Positions 1 through 13,492 of a DNA stretch of 64,000 nucleotides are shown piece after piece (positions within the stretch are counted from its first letter, which is position 1; each line of letters opens with the position of its first letter). The position numbers and the translations under genes are program-made. The stretch is from Chamaecyparis obtusa (Eukaryota > Streptophyta > Pinopsida > Cupressales > Cupressaceae), in contig BSBK01001539.1 of the NCBI GenBank assembly GCA_027943335.1, forward strand, positions 62,001-126,000. Direction: 5' to 3'. The notes under the pieces were generated by a model. It made no database searches. It was given only the letters and a program-made list of their open reading frames with translations, and was not told where the DNA came from.

Positions 1-28
1 TGAGGGTGCAGAACCAAGAAATGAGGCC

Positions 29-1350
29 TTGCAAGCCCTAGCCTTATATGATCAAGCCTCAGAGAAGATATCAATTGAGGAGGATAGGCAATTTGGCAGG
101 TCAAGTGGGATGTTGCTAGTTCTAGGGTGGGACTTGACCTCAACTTTCATCATTGATCAAATAAGGAGACAACCAAAGGGTGGTTTTTCATATGAAGCCC
201 AAATTGGGTAGATAGTAAGAGGGAGTGGATTTGATCGAAGGACCCAAACCTTGGCAATGTGGTCTCTTTCCCCTAGAACTTAGAAGCCCTCTCTAGTTAG
301 CATTGAGGATAAAATGGAGGGAGCTAAGATCATGTGGACTATGCAGAACACCATTGTCTTGAGGTTTCAAAGGTAGTAACCCATTTTTCCCATTTAAATG
401 AGGCCAAGACTGTGCAACTCTCCAATAGGTATGGAATGTTGTTCAAGGACTCCATCCTATTGGCCAAGGACAAAGAGGAAAAGATCATGAAAATAAAGAT
501 CTTAGAGGATGAGCTAGAGTTAATGAAAAGAAAACTTGAGGAAGCATCCAAGGCCATTCCTCCTCCTATTCCATAAGCTAAAGTTGTAGAAGTCCCAGTG
601 GCAGAGGTACCTAATGTGGAAAATGATGAATCCGAGAAGGATAAGGTGAAAGTAGCCCTCAATGACCTGTCAAACATCCTGCAACATATACTTGAGGTAA
701 TAAAAGGAAAGATGGACTTAGTCCATAATTCATATGTCATGTTGTAGAGGACATATGGGAATGTGAATGATGTTGTGGCTACTTTGGAGGCATTGTTTAG
801 TATTTCATCTAGCAGAGGTGCACTTTTTGAGAAGCTTGAAATGTTGCAACCACACATGACTGATATCCCATAGTTTATTGGAGAAGTGGGAGAGAAAATT
901 GAACTCATCGGTGCCACTTGGGCATTTTTCAAATGTAAGGCCAGCCAGGTTAAGGCCAAGATAGAAATGTTTGGACCTGATTTCAGTAAGTATTTGCCTC
1001 CAATTCATAAGGGTGATGGTGACATCATAAGTGTTGAGGATTGGAAATCAAGTATGGATCAGTTTTTGGCAAGCCAGGAGGCCTTCCTGAATAATGATGG
1101 CACCTTGGATATTAGCATATTCAACAACATCCTAGATGATTTTTTTAAGGTGGAGAATGATTGCACCAAGTTCATTGCTGATTCCAAGGCCATAACATAT
1201 TCTAGATGAGACAAATAGGTGAAGATACTGCACGATTTGAAGGAGTACACTTGGCCTACTGAGGAGGAGGTTGCATTGTGGTATAAAAGTAAAAAGCCCA
1301 AGAAGAAAAAGCCAATGGCCATTGATGTGGAAATAATGCAGGAGGACTAA
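29..1350 (+). pseudogene. Decayed coding region of unknown family, coiled-coil rich
   Basis: From 334 to 1350 one reading frame stays open apart from about six stop codons (near 574, 745, 871, 1207, 1216 and 1348), so this looks like a decayed protein of about 340 codons. An upstream piece at 29-211 is in another frame. The part at about 460-560 is rich in Lys, Glu and Leu (KIKILEDELELMKRKLEE) and looks like a coiled coil. The end is strongly basic (KSKKPKKKKP). I do not recognise the family. A retroelement-associated ORF is my best guess, because everything around it is repeat DNA, but no zinc knuckle, protease or RT motif is visible. Confidence 0.4.
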
Positions 1351-2300
1351 GCGCCATCTTGCACCTGATCATTGAGCATAGGGAGGGTAGCTATCATGAA
1401 GAGGAAAATGTATGTTAGTTGGTTGAGGCAGTCACTATCCATATAATAACCTATGAAAATACCTTGAATATATGCAGACGAAGGTTCCAGCTGCTGAAGA
1501 TTTGAAATGATTGGGAAAATATTCCTCCAGTTTCCTTTCCTTATTTTGTAATGATTTGTAACTATTTTTTGTCTTCTAGTGATTTTTCCTCTCCTAGCCA
1601 TCCATCAAAGCTTGTTGCATCCTGATTCTCCCAGGATTCCAAGATGGCTAGTGAATGCTATATATAGTTAGTTGTAACTTTTGTTAAGGAAGTTGAATTT
1701 TGTAACTGAATAGAATACATAATTTTGATCTCCAATTTTTGTTCTAGCATTCTGCCATTGTTGATGTATTGATATTGAAAAACATTAATGAAAATACACT
1801 GGAATTCCATCTCAAATTTGTGTAAGTCTTCTTGTTTTAAGCTTGAATTATTATATGTTAATGTTGTAATAAAAATTAATGTATGGTTTATAAAGTAGAT
1901 TTTGAGTTTGTCTTTGAGTTCCTTGACAAGGAAGGGGTAAATCCTTTAAGATAACTTCAGAGAATTTATAGTTTTTGCAAGAATTTGATGTCCGAGTCTG
2001 AGAGTGAGAGGGACAATTTGTAAGGAATTTGTTTTGGGTTTTGGATGTGTTTGAATTGTATTTTCTATTGATGTATGTTGTAGATGACTCTATGCTTGAG
2101 AATAAGACACTAATATGTTCTTGATAGGCAATTCTTCATCATCAAATCAATCTATAAATGATATAATCTTTAATACAAATGAGTAACATAAGTGATAAGT
2201 AATGCAAATAATTTTTATGATTCCTTTCAAGAAGTGAATCTATAGGTATACCTACTTGAGAATTTAGGCTCGAAGTGTAGGAGGCTCATTCTCTTGGTCC
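1351..2300. other. Non-coding, possible LTR-like or 3' flank
   Basis: There is no gene here. A TATA-like run (TATATATAG near 1660) is followed by AT-rich sequence that could be a promoter or LTR segment of the decayed element to the left. I found no matching second copy in the window. Confidence 0.25.
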
Positions 2301-2427
2301 TTGTTAATTGGCCCTTTTTCTTGTTAGATTTGGAGTGGTTTTAGAGAGTCAGTGACATTAGTTTATCAATCAAATTGTAAATCTGCAATTAGAAAGAAAA
2401 GGAGCCAACAGGTGGTAGAGAAACCAG

Positions 2428-3420
2428 TCATGGAGTTGGAATTAGATTTTGTAGTAGAGTATGATTAGTCAATGCATTGTTGATAACTAAAAATGGGTTG
2501 GGCATGGTAGCATTTCCTAATGATGGCATGGTGCCATAATTTCTATTAGCTTGTGGATCCATTTGTTGTGTGAAGGTGATGGATTCATTGCACACATTTT
2601 CTAAAGTATTTATTTCTGCTGGTGGGAGCCTTTTCAAAAATATGGACATCAAAGGATCTAAGGCTCGTAGGTATACTTGTATGGTAGCCCCAAAAGACAC
2701 AATATAAGGAGCCTCAATTTTTTATGCATCTCTTGGAATGATAATTAAACATATAAATTGGCTCATTGGGATCTTTCCTTGCTGAGATAAATTGATGGTG
2801 GAGAGTAGAAAGATAAACATATAACTTGAATTGGTTAAGGAAATTTGTCTTAGATTCATTCCAACCAGTAATGGATCCTTGTGGAAAATTCAAGTATCAG
2901 TTATATGAAAACTCTCCTAGTGTGTAAGGAAACAAGTGGAAAATAAACACCTTTGTGTAAAATCTCTCTATGATTGAATATTTCTTTGAAGGCCCAAATG
3001 CGTTATTCCACTATCCTAGAATCTCCATAGATGAAATGTGGACAAAACATCTCAGTATTCTTAGGTAGTTCATCGAGTTGGCCTTGTAAGTCTAATGGAG
3101 AGCTTTAGACATTCACGAAAAAGGCCATCGGAGTTGGTGGAGGATCTTGATTGAGATTTTGTGGATTTTGAACCAATGGAGCAATGGGCTATGGTGGTAA
3201 CTCTAGATGATGAAATAGAGCCAATTGATGAGGAAGATTCCCTTTTGGTTCTCCTTTGTTGCTGCAGGATTTGTGAAAATGATAGAGCTCAAGGAACTCC
3301 CTTTTGTTTGGTGATGATCTAAGGAATCGTTCAAACCTCTCTGGAGAGAAAGATCAAATGTCTGCTGGCCTCTCTTTTGAGGTCCCTCCTTCTAGTACCA
3401 CTTCTGTTGAGCATCATTTT
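2428..3420 (-). pseudogene. gag: Ty3/gypsy gag fragment (capsid region)
   Basis: Read on the minus strand, 2950-2710 gives the typical plant retrotransposon gag block: FPYTLGE, an aromatic YLNFPQGSITGW, then NFLNQFKLY and a Gln/Arg-rich helix. It continues after a stop into 2700-2428 (LKRLPPAEINTLENVC, then TFTQQMDPQA). Two or three stops break the frame. Upstream, 3420-2960 is Pro-rich (for example PPPTPMAFF), as in gag N-terminal regions. No protease or RT follows toward lower coordinates, so this is an isolated gag remnant. Its capsid is of a different type from that of elements 1 and 2. Confidence 0.6.
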
Positions 3421-4698
3421 TATACGAGACAACAACTATGAATTTGAGATGAAAATTCCCCTCTTGAAAAAATCATGAAATCACTCCCAAGGTTCTTTTA
3501 GACTTGGTCTCAACCATATGGATATCTCAATTGAAGATAAATATGAATCTGTTCATAATGAGGCCTTTGCTGGTTTGATTCTTGAAGAGGCTAAAAAAAA
3601 AATTTCAACAAACAATCTTTTTTGGGGGGGGTTAAGATATGTATGCAATTCCTATTGCACAAATTTAACATGAATCTATGATTAATCAGATTTACAAACA
3701 AACAAAAAAAGGTTAGGGTAACAAGAAATTAAAATTAAATAACTTGTAAGAAAATTCCTAAAGGACATAAACCACTGATATATCAAACTTGTAAATTAAA
3801 CCACCAAGGAATTTTAAAGGAAACCCACACTATATGAATCATAATTTCTCCCAAATCATAAAATGTAGATGCAATCATCAATGGAATGTAAATAAAAGAT
3901 GCAATGTTTCTCCAAATGTATCAAATTGAAAAGACGCCATGAATGCACACACAAATGAGAAAAATTTATCCTTACACATGAAAGAAGTAATTCCCCAATA
4001 GTTCGTCACAACAAGATGATGAAGAAATGATAAAATCCAAGCTAATGAATACCACATATATAATACACAATAAAATAAATGTCTCTCTAAAATAGATGAA
4101 ATAACAAGCACAAACTCATAAATTCCTCAAAGATGGTAGAATTCTCACACCACGATTGAAGCACCAAATGCATTAAACATTATTTTTAGAAAAATATTGA
4201 CCTTAATTACATTTTTTTTTGAAGAAAATCTAGTGCTTCAACTTCTAGAACAAGAAACCCATAGCTAGGGTTTCAACTATGCAAAAAACTATAAAAATAA
4301 TATTTATTCTAATGCCTACTAAAGAAAAACTACTTCTAAACTATCCCTTAACAGGTTTTCACAAACTCTAGTCCATTTGCATTACATTTACAATAGAAAT
4401 CAAGGCCAAATACACCCAAAAAAAAGAGATCAATGTTGGTGTTCCACCGTTTGTCAAACTAGAGTCTTCTTCACAACTTGGAGTTCTTCCTTGGAATCTT
4501 CATCATGGATCCTCTTTGTGAATTAAATTGACTGATATCCCCAATGATATAAAAAAAAACCCCCACCACATATGCAATATGACCCAAAATAAGTTCTTCA
4601 TGCAAATTATTCCATGTCAAAATGGCCCAATAATTTCAAACCCCGACCGTAACTCCAAGAAAAGACAAGCTGAAAAAAAACTAAGTGTAAATCCTTAT
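3421..4698. other. AT-rich spacer, no gene seen
   Basis: AT-rich sequence with homopolymer runs (poly-G near 3625, poly-T near 4210). It may hold the 5' part of the minus-strand gag element, but I found no LTR pair or primer-binding site. Confidence 0.3.
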
Positions 4699-5740
4699 TG
4701 TAATCACTTAAAATTGGTCTAGTAGAACTTGACCCCCCATTTCGATCAAATTGCCTCAAATAAATCTCAAATCTCAAAAGCATATTTACTAGGCATAATT
4801 GTGCAGAGTAACCCTTAAAATCCCCTTTGCATAATTAAATCAAAATCTTATATCAAGCTTATACTTTGATATAATTTCTAGAGCTTGCATATTTATTTAA
4901 TTTCTATAACCTTAGTTTTAATATAAAGTTTCTACTTTTATTAAAAGAACACATTCACATGTGTACACACTTAATCTTGATTAATCAACAATTAAATGGG
5001 ATTTGTGCTTTCAAGTTGCTATTTTGTCTTATTCTACCTAACATTTCCCTTTTGCCTCTTATTCCTCGCCACACATCTCTACCTAACCTCGCATCTCATT
5101 GCATCTCCTTTTTCCTCTTCATCTCAATCACTCATTATTTTGCCTCTTAATCTCCACCCTCCATTCTTGAGGTAATTCCTTTAAAATAATGCTCTTCCCT
5201 TGCTCAAGGATCCTAAATTTTGGTAATCTTAGCCTTGTTGTATCTTTTTATCTTGCACATTGGTTCCTATCTAGATCATCTTAATCTTTTGCATCTTACA
5301 CTCTCTTGCATTCTATCTTTCTTGCATTCTTAGAATAATCTTGTCATTTGAATTCTTAGTTCTTAGTTTCTCCCATTTATTAGCTTAGCTTCATTTCTAG
5401 CTTAATCTTGCATTGTTAATCTAGTTTTTTTTCTTGCATTGCTTCAATAATATATCTCTTGCATCTTCATTCTAGAATACTAGTTTCTTGCATACATTCT
5501 TAGCTTAATCTCTCATTCTTAGCTTGTTGCACTCTTGCATCTTAGCTTCATTCTTACCTTTGAATCTTCTATTTTGGAGTAGTCAAGTCACTAATCCTCT
5601 ATGCCAATTTGATGAGCATCATGAGAAGGATTAAACTCACTTCAACTAGGAAGCTATGAGCTTCTTCTTGATACTTCCTCTTCTATGGATTCTCTCAAGT
5701 TTAATGGTTCATAGAAATGTGTCACACTTTTGACCACCCA
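4699..5740 (+). repeat. 5' LTR of gypsy element 1
   Basis: The LTR starts TGTAATCAC and ends in CA four bases before the PBS-like site. The same sequence, with scattered differences, recurs from 15780, directly after the polypurine tract. The end base is inferred by analogy with elements 2 and 3. Confidence 0.85.
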
Positions 5741-5744
5741 TCTT

Positions 5745-5763
5745 TGGTGCTCACCGTGGGGCT
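5745..5763 (+). promoter_or_regulatory. Primer-binding-like site, element 1
   Basis: TGGTGCTCACCGTGGGGCT lies just inside the 5' LTR and matches TGGTGCCCACCATGGGGC in element 2 and TGGCGCCCACCGTGGGGC in element 3 at the same place. I have not assigned the tRNA. Confidence 0.7.
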
Positions 5764-7985
5764 GATTTCTCATATTTTGTTGAATTTCTTGCATTTTCAA
5801 CTTTTTGGTGTCACAAGTTTGTCACTTTTTTTTTGTAGGCCAGAGAACTGTACGCCACTTCAGAGCATATCTGGGTGACATTCCAACATAATAGCAGGTA
5901 AAATTTCTTAGTTCCTAGAATATCGCCCTACTTCTTTGAGAAATATTGCCTCCTTAGAGAAATATCATTTTGATACTCTAAGATATATTTTCTAGACTTG
6001 AAATGTCACCTAGCTTCTTTAAGGTATATCGTACGATTTTATGATAGATTGATTAAGTGTCATCCAGATTTAATTTTTTTCACAGTCTGAGTTTTAGCTA
6101 AGATTGCTTGATTTTTCACATTTTCAAATTTTTTGGTTTCCTAATAGGAACTAACAAGTGATCTTGCAGGGTTATTTATTTTATTTATCATGTCCTTTGT
6201 GCCCTAACTTGTGGTTTTGTAGGATTTTCTTGCCAAAGAGATCAATATCTCCATGACTACTAATGCTTTGTGATGTAGGATGCTTGTCAAAGACTCAATC
6301 TTGAAACTAAAAATGCTATTTATCTTGTAGGTTTCCTTGGCGATACAAATCAACATTTTGTTTTCTCACATTTGGTTTTCTAGGCACCTAGCTTAATTAG
6401 AAGGCTTCTTGTCTTGTGGTTAGTTGAGTGGTAGGAGAGTATGCTCTTTTCCTTTTGGAAAATCATAAATATTGACCTACTTAGTTGATCACTTTCAATT
6501 AGTCTTGGGTAAATGAGCATGTGCTTGATGTGTTTGAGATACATTAGGGAGTAGGAGATTATGATCTTTTCCTTATGGAAAATCATAAATTTATACCTCC
6601 ACTAGCTATCCATTTACTTTCTTGCATTTACCTTTAGAGGGCCTGCCAAGAGAGAAATCTTTTGGGAACAACCCAAGTGGGGAGCAAGCAAACATATCTG
6701 CTCCATCCCACTATAATCAAAAAATTCCTTCAATATAAAGAGAGGTAAGACTTGGATATTTTCTATTCCTAATGCTTCTTCATGTGTAAGGCCTAGGTGC
6801 ATCAATCTTTCCAAGTAAGACTACACTTGACTAGGCACTTGTAGAGCCTTCTTGGTTTAAATCTTGTTTACAAGACTACACTGGAAGTACATTCACTTTG
6901 TATAGGGCCAATAGGTCTAAATCTTTCTTGTGATACTATGAATTTTTTTTGTTTTTAGGGCTATAGGCCTTAATTTCTCTTGTGAAACTACAAAGGGTAG
7001 TCATGAACTAAGATCTTTACTAAACACCTTAGGACTTAGAGGCTATCCTTTTGGCCATGTGACTTCCTTTGTGCAAGGATTGATCTAAGAGGAATTTACC
7101 TGGATCACCCCAAGATACTCACCATATGTACTCCCTTGGATGAAAATCCATGACAAAGCCAACATTACTTTATGTGAGGAAAAGGAGTATCAAGTTGTGG
7201 GAAAATGTTGAAACACTTCCCTCTTGAACTTAGGTAGTTTTTCTTGATGTTCTTTAATGTGCTAAGGCCCATGAAAACATTTTTTGAACATAGACTTGAT
7301 GAACTTGACATATGCTTGTATCCACAAGGTTTGATTTGTCCCTTGTTGGATTGTTTGAAGACTATTGCTTGTTCACACTACTTTCTTTTAAAACAAATTT
7401 TGTCTATTAAATGCTCCAAACTTGTCAATCAACCCTTGCAATCCTTTGAAATTAAACTTTTGGACTAAGCTCAAATGGTCTTAACATTACTTCTTCATTG
7501 TTATCCTTATCTCTTCTTGTTATTTGGTATATTCCATCATATTAGGAATTGCCTCTAGCTGAAAAAATATTACTTTGATCTCTTGACTACACTCTTGGCT
7601 AGTAGAATGTTCACATGTCCATCATCTTCTTGATCATATTTCTTGGATTCTCTATCCTATCTTTACTTGTTCACAAGAGTCATACATATGGATCTACCCG
7701 CAGCTTGGACATCTTGTGGTAAGTTATCTTTGCTATCTCTTTCACACTTTTACACTTTGGACAAGTGAACACTTTTTCTTACTTAGCTTGAACATCAAGT
7801 CATCCTAAGTCATCATATTTGGCCTTTGACAACCTTCTTTCATGCCAGTCAAAACTTGATCTCAGATCTGCGGAGGAAAGAAAATCAAAGCTGCCTTTGA
7901 CAAATCATCTAAAGAAGATCCTATACCTCAGGGTTTCAAACCTTTTGCTAATATTTCTAGTGAATCTACCTTATCCTCTCCTTGG
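5764..7985 (+). other. Leader region of element 1 with twin hairpins
   Basis: A non-coding leader of about 2.2 kb. At about 5920-6040 it has decayed copies of the ATATCGC motif that is iterated in element 3. At 6447-6462 and 6567-6582 there are two hairpins (stem TTTTCC/GGAAAA), 120 bp apart. They occupy the same position as two hairpins with different stem sequence in element 3. Confidence 0.6.
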
Positions 7986-9717
7986 TTGGTACATAGTGTT
8001 TCCTACACTCCAATCATGGAAGAACAAAACAAAAGGATTGAGGAATTCCTAAACCAATTGGGTGACAAGAACTTTGGACAAGAAAACCAAGAGCATCAAA
8101 ACTCTAGACATGGCTCACAAAATGGCTCTCAACATACTAGACCTGGATCACATGGTTCACAAGGTGGTGATTCATATAACAAAATAATTGAGGAAGATAT
8201 CTTGCAATTTCAACTAGATGAACACTTGAAAATACATATGAAGTTGACCTTGAGTCAAAACAAAGATCAATACTTCTGGCATTTGGCCTTGAAAGGAGTT
8301 AAGCTACATCACAACTTTGATATTGACAACCTAATAAAGGAAGAGGAACCATCTAAAATGGAAATCATGAAGAGACAGATGGAAGAAATGATGAAGAAAA
8401 TGCTATGCTTAGAAAAGGTAAATGAAAAACCAAGAACATATTTTTCTCTTGAGGCTATATGCTCTTTTCCTTTTGATAAAGATCTATACATGCCTCCTTT
8501 TCCTTGAAAATTATCATGGTAGTAGAGATCTACATGATCATATTAGGGAATTTTGTGTGCTAAGAATGGAATTATTAAATGAACCCACTTATCTTATGAG
8601 ACTCTTTCCTAGGAGTCTTAATGGTCAAGCTATGGAGTGGTTCACTAAACTATCTCCTCATCTTAAATCATTTGACCAGCTAGTGCAAAAATTTATTTAT
8701 TAATACTCCTATAATATCCAACATGCTATCACTATGCTTGATCTTTGCTATATCAAACAACTCCAAGGTGAATCCTTTGTTATTTTCCTTCAAAGATGAT
8801 GAAACCTATACTCATGTTATCCTTGATAGATTCCTGAGACTAAAAATATTGATATATTCATCAATGCTTTTGTTCCTGAAATGAATCATGCATTGCAGAT
8901 GCAAATTCATGTTTCATTTGATAAATTGGTTCAATCTTCTATTCACATAAAGGATGTCCTTGTTTGTAAGGGTGATATCACTCTTCAAGAAGAGTATAAA
9001 TCCTCTTCTAACAACCAACATAGAAATGATAAGATAAAAATTTGGAACAGGACTAAAGATGTTGTCAATGACAAAATCGTAGGTACAACTTTAGTGTCCA
9101 TCACTGATAAAGAGCCAACTTTTAATTTATCTACTATTGTGAAAGCTAAAACTAATAAGCCGTGAGCCCCTAAGCCCAAGATAAACCTCACTCCTCTCAG
9201 AGAATCACTTGAAAATGCTTTGAAGACACTTTTGACTAATCGGGTTATTACTTTTCCTAATAATTCAAGACCCTGTGATCCTGAGATAAAAACTAAATGG
9301 TAGAATGACAACCACTATTGTGATTATCATCACAACAAAGGCCACAAGACTAATGACTACATGAAACTTAAGAATCTCATCCAAGATCTAATTGATAATG
9401 ACACTATTGTGGTTGATCCCCCACAAGTGAACAATGATCAAAAGGCTTTCAAGGAGCCTTTTCCTAAATTTGAAAAAGGGGATTCTTCTAAGGCAAAGGA
9501 TAACAAGGTTGGATATACCTACTCTAATAGAGACAATGTGATTAACATGCTTGAATCCTCTGATCATACTAAGAACAAAGCTAAAGTTGAATCATCTAAT
9601 GCGGTAACCCGCTCTCAAGAAAAATTCACTCTATCAGGAGAAAGTTCACTGTCCTTCTCTTCTTCTAAGAAGACAACAACCTCAACATCTAAGTCACCTA
9701 CCTTGTCAGCTTCATAG
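7986..9717 (+). pseudogene. gag: gag of gypsy element 1
   Basis: The N-terminal part (7986-8507) is Gln/Ser/Gly rich, then helical, and ends with FPFDKDLYMPPFP, a signature just before capsid. The capsid follows at 8511-8950, partly in another frame: HIREFCVLRMEL, then YLMRLFPRSLNGQAMEWF and FDQLVQKFI, then LQGESFVIFLQR. Near 9310 lies a zinc-knuckle-like stretch (YCDYHHNKGHKTNDY, ending in Tyr where Cys is usual) followed by LKNLIQDLIDN. The frame is broken by a shift near 8505 and by several stops. Gag would form the particle that packages the RNA. This copy cannot make a full protein. Confidence 0.8.
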
Positions 9718-9870
9718 GACTAAAATTTGGTTGACCAAATTCAACATACCTCAGCTCATATTTTTATACTCAAGCTACTAAAAATCTATCGTGCTCATAG
9801 GGAGACCCTTGATCAAGCCCTTCTTGTGGCTAGCATACCTAAGGACCTAGACATTGATAAGTTCTAGTCC

Positions 9871-10900
9871 ATGGTCAGTCATCTCTCTTCACCTCATTAT
9901 CTAACTTTCTCTGAAACATACGATAAATCTATCATCCATCCTCATAATCAACCCCTCCATATTGAAGTTGTTATCCATAAGTATAGAGTTAAATGCAATT
10001 TGATAGATGGAGGCTCGGGTTTGAACGTTTGCACTTTCAATTTGGTTAAAGCCCTTAGTTTCTCAAAGCATGTTATTGATCCCCAACACAAAATAAAGAT
10101 CAAAGCATAAGATGAAGAGGAACGTTCCTCAAAAGCTATGGTAGTATGGCCCATCTAGGTAGGGCCTTTTCAATGGGACATCATTTTTCAGGTCTTGGAC
10201 CTTCCTTTGGCATATAACATACTTCTGGGTCACCCTTAGATCCATGTAATGCAAGCATTTCCTTCTACATACCATCGATGCATTAAAATCCCTCATCACA
10301 GAATTGAGATTACTATTCCTATAGACTCAACATACATCTGTAGCAATCCTAAATAGGAAGAATGAATGGTTCCTCACAAAAAAGAAGGATCAGATCCCAA
10401 CAAATTAGAAGCAATAGAAACAACAACTCTATCAGAATATGGGAAAATAATACTTGTTAGATCTACTCGTATGGGAGAATATCGAATGGAAACTCTTCCA
10501 CTTTCTTCAAAATCTTAAGGAAAATCATCTCTCTCATCCATTCCTACAGTCACAACAACACCTATTATATATGAAGGGAAGAAAGTGCTATCTTACAAAG
10601 ACTCTACAAGAGAGAGGAATCTGAACAAGAACTAAAACATGATGACATTTCACCTAAAAAGTATGGTGCGGGTTAGCAACTTATGAAAAATATGGGATAT
10701 GATGGAAACAACCCTCTTGGAAAAGGAAAAGGTCTTCTTGAACCTCTACATGCTAAATTCATAAATTCTAAAGATAATATTGGTGTTGGCTATTAAAAAC
10801 CTAAGTTTGAAAAACCTAGCAGTAGTACTCACCCATATGAGGACTCAGATGATGAAGAAGAAGCATAAATTCAACCAGTGACATATGAAAGACTCTTGTA
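9871..10900 (+). pseudogene. Retroviral-type aspartic protease and G-patch, element 1
   Basis: The frame 9871-10110 holds the protease N-terminal half: HIEVVIHKYRVKCNLIDGGS, with the catalytic Asp in IDGGS, then LNVCTFNLVKAL. After a stop the second half continues at 10110-10300 with DLPLAYNILLGHP and QAFPSTYHRCIKIPHH, a standard plant gypsy protease ending. At 10670-10800 a G-patch follows (MGYDGNNPLGKGKGLLEPL), a Gly-rich RNA-binding motif found after the protease in Tat/Ogre-type elements. Stops at several places make it non-functional. Confidence 0.75.
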
Positions 10901-10942
10901 CATTCAAAATTCTAATCTAGACTATCAAGGAGAACCTTATAT

Positions 10943-12084
10943 TGTTAGTTTATGAGTTGTCATTAGTGTCACACATATAGTCTGTAAAGGAAGAAAACAG
11001 GCTAGTCGGTCAACACACTAAGTATAGTAATCAAGCAAAGCACAAGGCAGAATGGAAAAGTAATCAAGCACTAAGTACAGTTATAACTGAGCATTTATAT
11101 TTATTGAGAATCAGTAATTTACTGAGTCATGAATGCAGTATATACCGGGTAATACAAGAAAGACATAGAAGTATGGAATATCACAAAATACAAGGTAAAC
11201 GGTTTACATAGATTGAGGTGAAGAATAAATGCAGATGTAATCATTAAATGATTGATGATTCCTATGTAATGATGTTTTAGGTTATTCATTTGGATCATAG
11301 ATCTTAGGTTTTCTAGATGATACCATAACCCTAATTAAGTCAAAATATTTTGATATAAGAATTGTCAAGATGTCATTTTTACATGTTAGACACATGAAGT
11401 AGTTACCTACATAGACATCTAAAGATTAGATAGGGTTGTGAAGTTAAGTATCTGACAGTCAAGGATTGTATTCAAAAGCACACCAGAGGCTATCGAGCAT
11501 AATTCAAAGAAGATATATATCACAACAAGGTGATAACAGTTAAGTACTTATCAGATTTGAAATCAGGAAAAGTAAGTTTCTACATATAGATCAAATCTAC
11601 TGTTACTTTCTATCAATTATGGTAGATAAAATGTCCTAACAGAGTAGACCTAACAAGTCTTTTTTGAAATCTCTTAACTGAGCGCACACTTAATAGTGTT
11701 TCTTAAATCATCTTACCAGGTAGATCCTTATAGGTCTTTATTGTTACTCCTAACATGGTAAGATCATCAGAAGTGATTAAGCATTGTAGCCTTAACCAGA
11801 AAACTATATTACTAAAGTTAGTGAAGCTTTGTGGGTGTCATCTCCACTGCAGTTTTTACCTTCTTACAAGGGTTTTAGCGATACCAAAATACTAGTGTAT
11901 ATAATGTATGAAGTTTCATGGATGTTTACATGTTAGATTATAAATAATTTATTATTTTTACTAATGTTATGAATAGATGGAAAAGATAACATGTCAGTCG
12001 GTTAATGAAATACATTCTCTTAAGGATTCAGTTCAAAAAGTTTTTAGGGTTACTGATTCACCCCTCCCCTCTCAGTAACTCACA
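10943..12084 (+). mobile_element. Probable solo LTR inserted in element 1
   Basis: Element 2 is continuous at the matching point, so about 1.1 kb has been inserted here. It starts TGTTAGTTTATGAG. Near its end it carries a C-rich stretch next to CTGATTCACCCC, the complement of the GGGGTGAATCAG motif in the copia A LTRs. That suggests a copia-type LTR. I could not find a clear target duplication, so the ends are approximate. Confidence 0.5.
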
Positions 12085-12160
12085 TGGATCTAGTAAAACA
12101 TGGTCTTAATCAAGAAAATATCACTCAGTCTCCTGAATGAATTCCTACTATTGTTGATAG

Positions 12161-12192
<32 letters not shown>

Positions 12193-13320
12193 CTACTACC
12201 ATTGAGAACATCATTGATTTTGATTACACGCATCCAGATTTGGGGAAACTAGATGATGTCTCCCATAGCTTGGATATTCCTCAGTGTATGCCTATTCTTA
12301 TAGACTACTATCTTGCTACTGCTACTGAGAAAGCTCTTGCTACTGAAAATATACCTCCTGCTACAGAAGAAAGTGATGATGAAAATATACCTCCTAGAAT
12401 AACTCTAACTGACTACATCAGACAATATCGCAACAGTGAAATAGACTCACATGAATATGCATGGGACTCATTATTAGATGCTACAAGATAAATACAAGTT
12501 GATGTCATACACAAATATGCTATTGCTATGAACTTTGAAAGAGGAGAAAGCTCAAATTCTCAAGATCAAGCGAACAATGAAGATCCTTTTAATCCTTTTG
12601 TGGAAATCATCCCTATGGATCCTAAGCCATCTTCTCATAATCAAAGTAACACTTTTGCTAATCAAACAAATCATGAGTATAAAGACCTCATCCTATGATA
12701 GCTTCATGGAATTTAGGAAGGTCTAGGATTGAGCTATTTCCTATTCGCATACTTCTGCCACAAGAAGAGGGACTTAGTTCTCAGGATATGTTGTATGGGT
12801 TGGATTTGTGTAATACTCTTCTAAACTCCCCTGAATCTTCTAGGACAACTCACGACCGGAAACACTTTATGAAAGATAAATTTCTTGATCTCTCTAATTC
12901 ATGAATGAATGATGAGGATGATACCGGTGTCTTTGCACTTGAACCTATTGAACCTTTATCCCTTGTCCTTTCTCACTTAAGTGGCCAGACCACTTCTCAT
13001 CCATCTCTCCATCTAAACCTATCATATCAGCCTTGTTCATCCATAATTATCAAGTCTTCCAGAAGCAATTTGGGTGTCCAACATAAAAAATAGAAATAAA
13101 AGAATCCACTTACATATAAAGATCATTATGTCCTATCTAATCAACGTGTGCCTACAAAGACAAAATAAACATCCAAGAGACCACAATGGTTCTCAAATAA
13201 AAGAAGAAAATCAAAGAAAATATGGATTCCAAAATTCATCATTAAAAAATTGCAATCAAAAGCATCTCAAAGTAAAGAATGATCAAAGGCTATGTGGATT
13301 CCCAAGTCTCTCTTGAAGGA
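12085..13320 (+). pseudogene. Spacer ORF of element 1 (unknown function)
   Basis: This is the counterpart of 32721-33980 in element 2. Recognisable shared parts are QCMPIL, the acidic MNDEDDTGVFALEP near 12905 and the later Lys-rich region. It lies where RT and RNase H would normally be. No known domain is visible. Several stops and frame changes interrupt it. Confidence 0.5.
12160..12193 (+). repeat. (TAC)n microsatellite
   Basis: About eleven TAC/ACT triplets in the Thr-rich part of the spacer ORF. A shorter, impure triplet run lies at the matching place in element 2 (near 32865). Confidence 0.9.
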
Positions 13321-13492
13321 CTGGGATATAAAATAAAAATCAATGTTGACAATCCAACTTCCATTCCCTTCCCATGACTCAGTCCACTTCTAAATTCTCT
13401 ACACCATTATTACCTCTCATACCTCATGCTGCTCTCCAATCTGTCATTGCCTTCCAAGAAGTGCATCCCAGTATCTACTCATCACTAATGAC

